The notes beneath the pieces are model-generated. The model saw nothing but the letters and a program-made list of their open reading frames with translations, did not search any database and had not been told where the DNA came from. DNA of 64,000 bases from Chinchilla lanigera (taxonomy: Eukaryota; Chordata; Mammalia; Rodentia; Chinchillidae), in contig NW_004955466.1 of NCBI RefSeq assembly GCF_000276665.1, forward strand, positions 7,493,737 through 7,557,736, read 5' to 3'. Below, piece after piece: positions 58,265 to 64,000 of this stretch (its first letter is position 1; the number at the start of each line of letters is the position of its first letter). The translations under genes and the position numbers were made by a program.

Positions 58265-58625
58265 TCTTGTGTGATCCTTTAATAATACCTGGAATTAATA
58301 ATTTACAAGGACAGAAATTTATTCACCGTTCTGGAGGAGGGAAAGTACAAGATCAAAATGTTGGCAGCTTCAGTCTTGGGTTCGAAAATGGTGCCTTGTG
58401 TTTGTGCCTGTCCTCCTAAGAAGGATATTCTGTGTCCTCACATGGCAACAGAAGAGAAGAGAAAGAACACAGTCCTGCAAACCCTTTTTATAGCAGCATT
58501 AACCCATTCATGAGTTTGGAGCCTTCATGACCTGAACATGTCCCAACAGTGTTACACTTGGGACTAAGCTTCCAGCACATGATTTTGAAGGGGACACGTT
58601 CAAACTGTGGCAACATTTTCCCTTC
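58265..58625 (-). mobile_element. MLT1/MST-like LTR
   Basis: Antisense: aaggacagaaatttattcac, ttctggaggagggaaagtac, tgtgtcctcacatggcaaca, attaacccattcatgagttt, then gacacgttcaaactgtggc. Confidence 0.75.
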
Positions 58626-60345
58626 CTCAAAGGTCAAGAACCTCAGAAATTCACCCACTTGGCTCTCCCCTGGGGTGGATGAATTGATAAGCAGGCTAAA
58701 CTCCTCCAGCTGAACACACAGGCCCTGAAGGTCATCAATTGATAAAGGTAAAGCATTTTTAGTTACAACTCATTTCATAGTTTGTGGAAATCTCTCTATA
58801 AAGTTTTTGTGTATGGTCCAACCACATCAGGAGTTCTGCTTCAAAACTTAGCCTATTATTTCTACCTCTCCACCCTCATAGTGGAGGTCAAAATCTTCAT
58901 GTTGAAAGTTGCATCTCTCCCACTCTACTCTCTGTGATGTGGGGAACATTGCCCTTTGCTCCACTTCCCTTTGCTGCACCCCAGCTCACTCACTAAAATC
59001 TAGCATTCTTCTGGCTTCTACCAATCTTGGAGCCATTCTAGATTCTTCTCTTTCTTTTAAATCATAGCAATCTGTGACCAATCCCATGTTGCTTTCTCTT
59101 AGTGTTTGGTTGAAAAATATTTTCTCCTTGCTCTCTTCTTTTCACAATTTTATTATTCATGCCCATATGTTTATTAATTTAGAAAGACATCAGGATTATA
59201 GCACCAGAAGGTTTTTTAAATTAGATTTTTATTTGAGTTTCATTAAGCATCTAAATTAATGTGGGAAAAACTGATGTATTAATGGTAATCAGGCACCCCA
59301 CCTAAAGATATGGTTCACCTCTCTTAATAGTACAATAAATCCATGACATAAGATACACTCAATAACTTATTTTGTCACCCTGTGTATTTGCCCTTTTATT
59401 GCTATTCCAAGTGGCTTTGTTATTGAATGGCTTCTTGGTAGCTGATAGTTACTTGTTAATACCAAAGATTTTTCCTCTACTTTTTATTTACTCACCTCAT
59501 TTTTATCACTTTTAATGAACTTGAATTGTGTCTGTAGAAAAAATATCATCCAGAAATAAGGTCTATTTTTCCTAAACTCATACCTAGAAATTTCACAGAA
59601 ACATTAAATAAAACTGGTCAGTAGTAGCCACATGCAATACATTCCTAGCAATAGTAGAAATGTTTCTGGTACTTCATTATTAAGTATATAATGTAAGTTT
59701 TGAGGCATACAATGATGTTCTCTATTATTTATTTTTTAAAAAGCCTTAGACTTCTAGTTTGCTGAAAAATGGGTTTTTATCCAAAATTTAAAAGACTACA
59801 TTTTCTACCTTTATTAGTGTAACATTACTGCTCACTTTTTAAAATTAAAACATCCTATATTCCCCAAATAAAGTTAATTTGGTCTTCATACATTATTCTC
59901 TTAATTTACTGTTGAATTTAATATTTGTGTTTGAGGGCTTCCAAGGACCAGATGCATGTCAAGCATACCATTGGTACAAAAGATGAAGGGGTAGAGGCAG
60001 TTTTCAGAGACATATTAAAATTTTACACTAGAAAGGTTTTTGAAGTGATCAAAGCCCAGAGAACTAAGGGCTAAGTTGATAGTCGCCCATTTAATTGATG
60101 TTCTGCTAGTTTTATGTTCCATTGTCTTTATATCTTTCCCTAACTATGCACAGTGATTCATAAAAGCTGTGTTTCCAAAACAATTTTAAGAGATAATAGT
60201 CTGCCAAAAATGTATACATCAGGAAAAGAAAAACTTGTATAAATATTATAATACTAAAATTTTTGAGACATTATGAGATTTATACAAGTTACCTTTGATC
60301 TCTACTATTACAAGAGGTCCTCAAAGTGGTGGCCATTAAATTCCG
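58626..60345. other. AT-rich sequence, no gene recognised
   Basis: No SINE, LTR or L1 landmarks I can defend. Confidence 0.3.
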
Positions 60346-60348
60346 GAT

Positions 60349-60440
60349 TTTTTTTTTTTTCTCCGGTACCGGGAACTGAACTCACGACCTTGCACTTACC
60401 AGGCAGGCGCTTTTTGCCGCTGAGCTAAATCCCCAGCCCC
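60349..60440 (-). mobile_element. ID SINE, young copy
   Basis: A T-rich tail, then ctccggtaccgggaactgaa and the ID head to gagctaaatccccagcccc. The palindrome CCGGTACCGG is intact. Flanks tccggat and tctggat suggest a short target duplication. Confidence 0.92.
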
Positions 60441-60851
60441 TCTGGATGTTTATTAGTACAGCAAACTGCTGAAGTGTGTATACATTTTTTGGCAGATTGT
60501 ATGTAGCTTTAATTTTTGTATATAACACTGGTTTAATAATATATATTTTCTCTTTTCAGAATTATTTTTATCTGGTCATATAACCATGTTTCTGTCCTTA
60601 ATTTATTCTTAATTTTGTGTTTAGTTGATTTCAAAGTTCACCAGATTTCTGTATTACTTGTCCATTTGTGATTTCTTAAGTTTGAGTCAGCACTTCAAGT
60701 AATCTTTTGAGAAATTATTGCAAAATGTCCTCAATTTTTCACTGCAAATCTATATTTTCTGTTTTTGCAGCTCTTCCCATCAATAGCTGCAGTCTATTTC
60801 CCTATATCTGTGGCCTTGTGATTTCTCACCAAATCAAAGTGGTGTGAGTGA
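60441..60851. other. No gene recognised
   Basis: AT-rich sequence. Confidence 0.3.
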
Positions 60852-61332
60852 TGTTATGTCTGTGCCACAAAAGGTCTCATATAATCTATTCCCACAGCTC
60901 TTAAACTACCAGTTGAATAAATCCCAGTGTTGAAGTGAGAGAATAGATTTAATACAATACTCATAACTGATAGCACTGTTTTATAATATTCACCCAAACA
61001 GCCAAAGGCAAAGGACAGCCTGAGATCTATCCACATACTGGAGAACTATCCACATACTGGAGACCCAGCTGAGGGCCTGGATCCCATACCAATGTCTTGC
61101 ATGAGTCCATCAGAAGACCTAGAGCCCATGGCAGTGTCCTCCACAAGTCCATCTGGAGGCCTCAGGTGCATGACAATGTCTCATGCAAGTTGATACCAAG
61201 GATCTCCACTGGGAAGGCCCAAAAGCCAGTGGTGGAAGCTAGAAAGTCTGCACCAGCAGGATGAAGGATCTATGCCAGCAGACTGGGGCATCTCCACCAG
61301 AGCCAGGAAGTAACACTTAGGATAAGGACCAG

Positions 61333-61418
61333 GGCTGGGAATTTAGCTCAGCAGCAACATTGCCTACCTGGCAAGCGCAAGGTCGTGAGTTTGATCCCTG
61401 ATACTGAAAAAAAAAAAA
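61333..61418 (+). mobile_element. ID SINE with perfect 12-bp target duplication
   Basis: Head gggctgggaatttagctcag to a 12-base A tail. The direct repeat gataaggaccag flanks it exactly (61321-61332 and 61419-61430). Confidence 0.94.
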
Positions 61419-61630
61419 GATAAGGACCAGAAGAGAAGCATAGCCATCTTCAGTGACAGTGAGGTCCCAAGCTCCTCTGATAATGAGAACAGCTGAGTTC
61501 ATATCAGGAAAACTGTGGTGGATTGACAACTGGTGTTCAACTTGTAACACCCAGCTGAACTGAACAAGCATGGTGCTGGATGTGGGAGGCCCACCTGAGG
61601 ATTGTTGCCGGCAGCATAAGAGGCAGAACT

Positions 61631-61715
61631 GGAGAAGGAGGAGGAGGAGGATAAGGGGAAGGGGGAGGGAAGAGAGAGGGGGAGGGGGAGGAGAAGGACA
61701 AGGACAAGGAGAAGG
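61631..61715. repeat. GGA-rich, G-quadruplex-prone tract
   Basis: Purine-only apart from one T and three C. It has several runs of three to five G close together (about 61655-61692). Confidence 0.93.
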
Positions 61716-61777
61716 GCTTCTGGGAGCCAGTAGAAGCTGTGGGGAGCCTGTTGGAAGCTGAGAGAAGCTGTAAGGAG

Positions 61778-62098
61778 CTGTTGGTTCTCTTGGAAGAGCT
61801 TGTCATGCTGGCTTTCCTGATGAACTTGGCTATTTTCATCCTTCAAGGAGCTCTGGGACCTTGTTGTTGCTGAGAATAGCTTCAGTTCACTTTGGGGGAG
61901 CTCTGGTTCTCACTTTGAGGATCACTTTTTAGCTCTGGAGGGGAAGATGGTGCATTGCTCAGTCTCCTGGAGAAGCTTGTTGCATTGACTTTCCTGATGG
62001 GAATTCAGCTGTACTTATCATTGGAGGAGCTCAGGACCTCACTGTTGCTGAGGATGGCTGTGGGTTTTTTGGGAGAGCTCTGGTTCTTATTTTGAGCT
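61778..62098 (+). repeat. Tandem duplication of a 140-150-bp LTR module
   Basis: Units at about 61778-61930 and 61958-62098 share ggctttcctgatgaacttgg against tgactttcctgatgggaatt, then ggagctctggttctcacttt against agagctctggttcttatttt. The host minus-strand LTR has only one such unit. Confidence 0.8.
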
Positions 62099-62658
62099 TT
62101 CCTGGCTATTCCTGGCTCCAGTGTAGATCCCTCAGCCTGCTAGCACAGACCCTTCATCCCGCGGTACAGACTTCCTAGATTCCACCACTGACCTTTGGGT
62201 CTTCCCAGCACAGATCTGTGAAACAGGCCTGCATGAGGCATTGTCATGGGCTCTAGACCTCCAGCTATACTCCTGGGAGGCATTGTTATGGGCTCTAGGT
62301 CTTCAGTTAAACCCATGCAGGAAATTTTTGTGGGATCCAGGCCCTCAGCTGGATTCTTTGGTCTTTAGTGTATGGACAGATTTCCTGAACTCTCTTGTAT
62401 ATGATTCTCTGGGTGACTATTATAAATGTCTTAGAAAATATTTGCCCTGTATTATATTGTTCCACTTGCAAAAATCCCAAGCCATAACAAAAACCTACAT
62501 GACAAGATTCTCCAGGAGAATCAACAGCACACCATCTTCCTCTCCAGTACTCCTTTAATGCTGTTTGCAATAATCCTCAGGTGGGCCTTCCACACCCAGA
62601 ACCATGCTGACTCAGTTCAGCTGGATGTTACCAGTTGACTATTAGTTAATCCACCACA

Positions 62659-63601
62659 ATCCACCCTTAGTCAACTTGATAACCAGACACATTTCCTTAA
62701 ACCATAGTCTCCAGCAGCAGACGTATGAAAAGTGAACATGTCTTGGTCTATTCAGATTTACATTAATGTAACAATTACATATATACTATATACTATTGCA
62801 CTCATTTCTACACCAAAAGCAAATATTCAAAGAGTACTCAAAATTCAAGGTTAAAACCACAACATTTTGACTAAACAACCTGGTTACAAACAGTATCTAA
62901 AGACTACCTTAAAATCACTTTTAAGAGAGCTACTATAATCACAATCCTTGCTTCCCATTACTTTTTACAGCAGGACAGGGCAATGCTAAGAACTACCCCA
63001 AGGTTTCTCCTGCATTTCAAATACACTGTTCCCTCTTGGTCAAGGCCTCAGGTCTTTTTTCTATTGGCCTGTTCCTTCTTATCAACCAAGTTCTCCTGTT
63101 TCATCCTTGCAATCCACAGCTCCACTTGAGCCCTCCCTCTGGCCAAATGCTTCAACTCACCCTGCTGGTTCTTCATCTTAATTTCTAATGTAGAATTGGC
63201 CAAAAGCCCTCAACAGTAACTATGCCACCATCCTAACAGTAAACTGCATTGAAATTTTTCTGCCACTCAGGCAGTATCTCTAAACATAAATAAAATGCAG
63301 ACCAACTTCCTGCCAAGACATAACACATATCATCTGGAGTCCAATGGCCAGTTCAGTTCTTCTTCCCAGCAGAAACCTCGAGAGCATGGTCTTTACTGGC
63401 AAGATTTTTATAGGCTCCTGGTCTTCTGAGCTCTGACCAGAATCTCCCATACAGAACTGCCTGAAGTGTTTCAGCTCTACTTTTTCAAGTGGTATCTCTA
63501 AATTTTTCCAAGCTCTTCCAACAAGCCATTCACAAAGGCTCCAGAAACTATATGGTCAGGTATAGTGATATCAATAACTCCACTTCTCTGGTACCAAATT
63601 C
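62659..63601 (-). mobile_element. MaLR-type internal region, non-coding
   Basis: On the minus strand it starts at 63600 with gaatttggtaccagagaag, typical just after a MaLR 5' LTR, and ends near 62659 with tcaagttgactaagggtgga just before the 3' LTR. No long frame. It is flanked by two unlike LTRs. Confidence 0.7.
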
Positions 63602-63981
63602 TGTCTTAGTTACTTTTCTCTTGTTGCTGAGACAAAATACCTGATGCCCAAAATTAAGGGAGAAAAGGTTTATCTAGCTCATGGTTTGTAGAGATTTCAG
63701 TCCATAATCAGCAGGCTCCAATGCAGGGTGGCTTGTGGCAAAGAGGCAACATGGCAGTGGAAGACAGCAAAAGCAACAAGAGAGGAGGGAGAGAGAAGAC
63801 TCTTTCTGTCCCTTATATTGAATGCAGGCTACTGACCCTAGGGCGGGTATAGCACTCACACGGTTAATCCCAGCATTGGACCATGAATCAATCACAAACT
63901 CTAGATTCAGCTACCTCCAAAAAAGCCTGCCCCCCATGACTGCATGAGGCTTTGGTGCAATATCTACGCCCAAACCATAAC
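63602..63981 (-). mobile_element. ERVL-MaLR LTR (5' position of the element)
   Basis: Antisense from tgtcttagttacttttctc to cgcccaaaccataaca. It is the same family as the LTRs at 14.7, 20.6 and 22.3 kb and differs from the 3' LTR at 60.9-62.7 kb. The 5-bp flanks (aattc and ccctg) do not match. Confidence 0.87.
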
Positions 63982-64000
63982 ACCCTGGTACCCTGCTGAG

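Larger units (their letters stand above)
61514..62489 (+). mobile_element. LTR inserted into a reverse copy of its own family
   Basis: About 976 bases from TGTGGTGGATTGAC to CAAGCCATAACA. The 5-bp repeat aaaac flanks it exactly (61509-61513 and 62490-62494). It holds a GGA-rich tract (61631-61715) and two copies of a 140-150-bp module. Its body matches the minus-strand host LTR, so arms near 61050-61330 and 62105-62355 form a long imperfect palindrome. Confidence 0.85.
60852..62658 (-). mobile_element. Second-family LTR (3' LTR), split by a reverse copy of itself
   Basis: On the minus strand it runs from TGTGGTGGATTAAC (62658) to GACATAACA (60852). It is about 730 bases once the plus-strand LTR (61514-62489) and the ID (61333-61418) are removed. 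Its sense start directly follows internal sequence ending in actaagggtggat, a plausible polypurine tract. It is the same family as the insert inside it and resembles the LTR at 39.7 kb. Confidence 0.72.

Noticed and set aside
61499..61846. 115-codon Ser/Pro-rich frame
   Set aside because: It is antisense to the GGA-rich tract of an LTR.
1..64000. CRISPR arrays, bacterial operons or a prokaryotic defence system
   Set aside because: There are no regularly spaced repeats, no bacterial gene density and no ribosome-binding sites; all features are mammalian.

Overview
This window is eukaryotic, and I read it as a gene-poor stretch of a rodent genome. Three things support that. It holds several near-identical ID SINEs, the tRNA-Ala-like BC1 family. 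It holds monomeric B1 SINEs, one with the 29-bp internal duplication typical of rodent B1, and one B1-ID composite. It is also densely packed with ERVL-MaLR LTRs. The ID sequence differs from the mouse and rat consensus as I remember it, so a non-murid rodent is likely; I do not name a species.

I found no cellular protein-coding exon, rRNA, functional tRNA or CRISPR array that I can defend. Most open frames lie in transposons, often antisense (for example the 166-codon frame at 22957-23457 lies on the opposite strand of an MLT1-like LTR), and none shows a recognisable host domain. The only protein remnants I recognise are a LINE-1 ORF1 fragment near 27.6-28.2 kb and a broken class I (gammaretrovirus-like) env on the minus strand near 43.6-44.5 kb.

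Layout. 0-7 kb: LINE-1 pieces, starting with a 5'-inverted L1, then an L1 segment hit by two young ID insertions, then an old L1 split by an MLT1-type LTR. 7-15 kb: mostly unique sequence with a MIR, a nested LTR pair at 10 kb, a B1 and an ID. 14.7-23.3 kb: a dense cluster of MaLR LTRs, one with internal sequence, plus an old L1 (17.6-20 kb) split by two LTRs and a B1-ID. 23.3-26 kb: little recognisable. 26-28.2 kb: a 5' L1 fragment with 5'UTR and ORF1. 28-39 kb: mainly unique sequence with scattered SINEs and ancient repeats. 39.2-40.8 kb: a short duplicated segment with three LTRs. 42.9-46.6 kb: two different endogenous retroviruses, one with env and a 3' LTR, the other with a 5' LTR and a tRNA-Gly-like primer-binding site. 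47-49.4 kb: an LTR with an intact target duplication, a MER5-like element and an L2. 49.9-52.6 kb: L1 fragments, including a small twin-primed insertion with its target duplication. 53-60 kb: mostly unique or old sequence with nested LTRs at 57-58.6 kb. 60.8-64 kb: a MaLR-type element whose 3' LTR was invaded by a second copy of the same LTR in the opposite orientation, giving a large imperfect palindrome.

The genes do not form a pathway. The window is a record of layered retrotransposition. The most notable items are the palindromic LTR-in-LTR at 61-62.7 kb with its perfect 5-bp target duplication, the two twin-priming L1 structures, a repeated module in the L1 3'UTR, the env remnant, and the ID subfamily with a palindromic 3' end. 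Family names are from memory of repeat consensus sequences and no database was searched.
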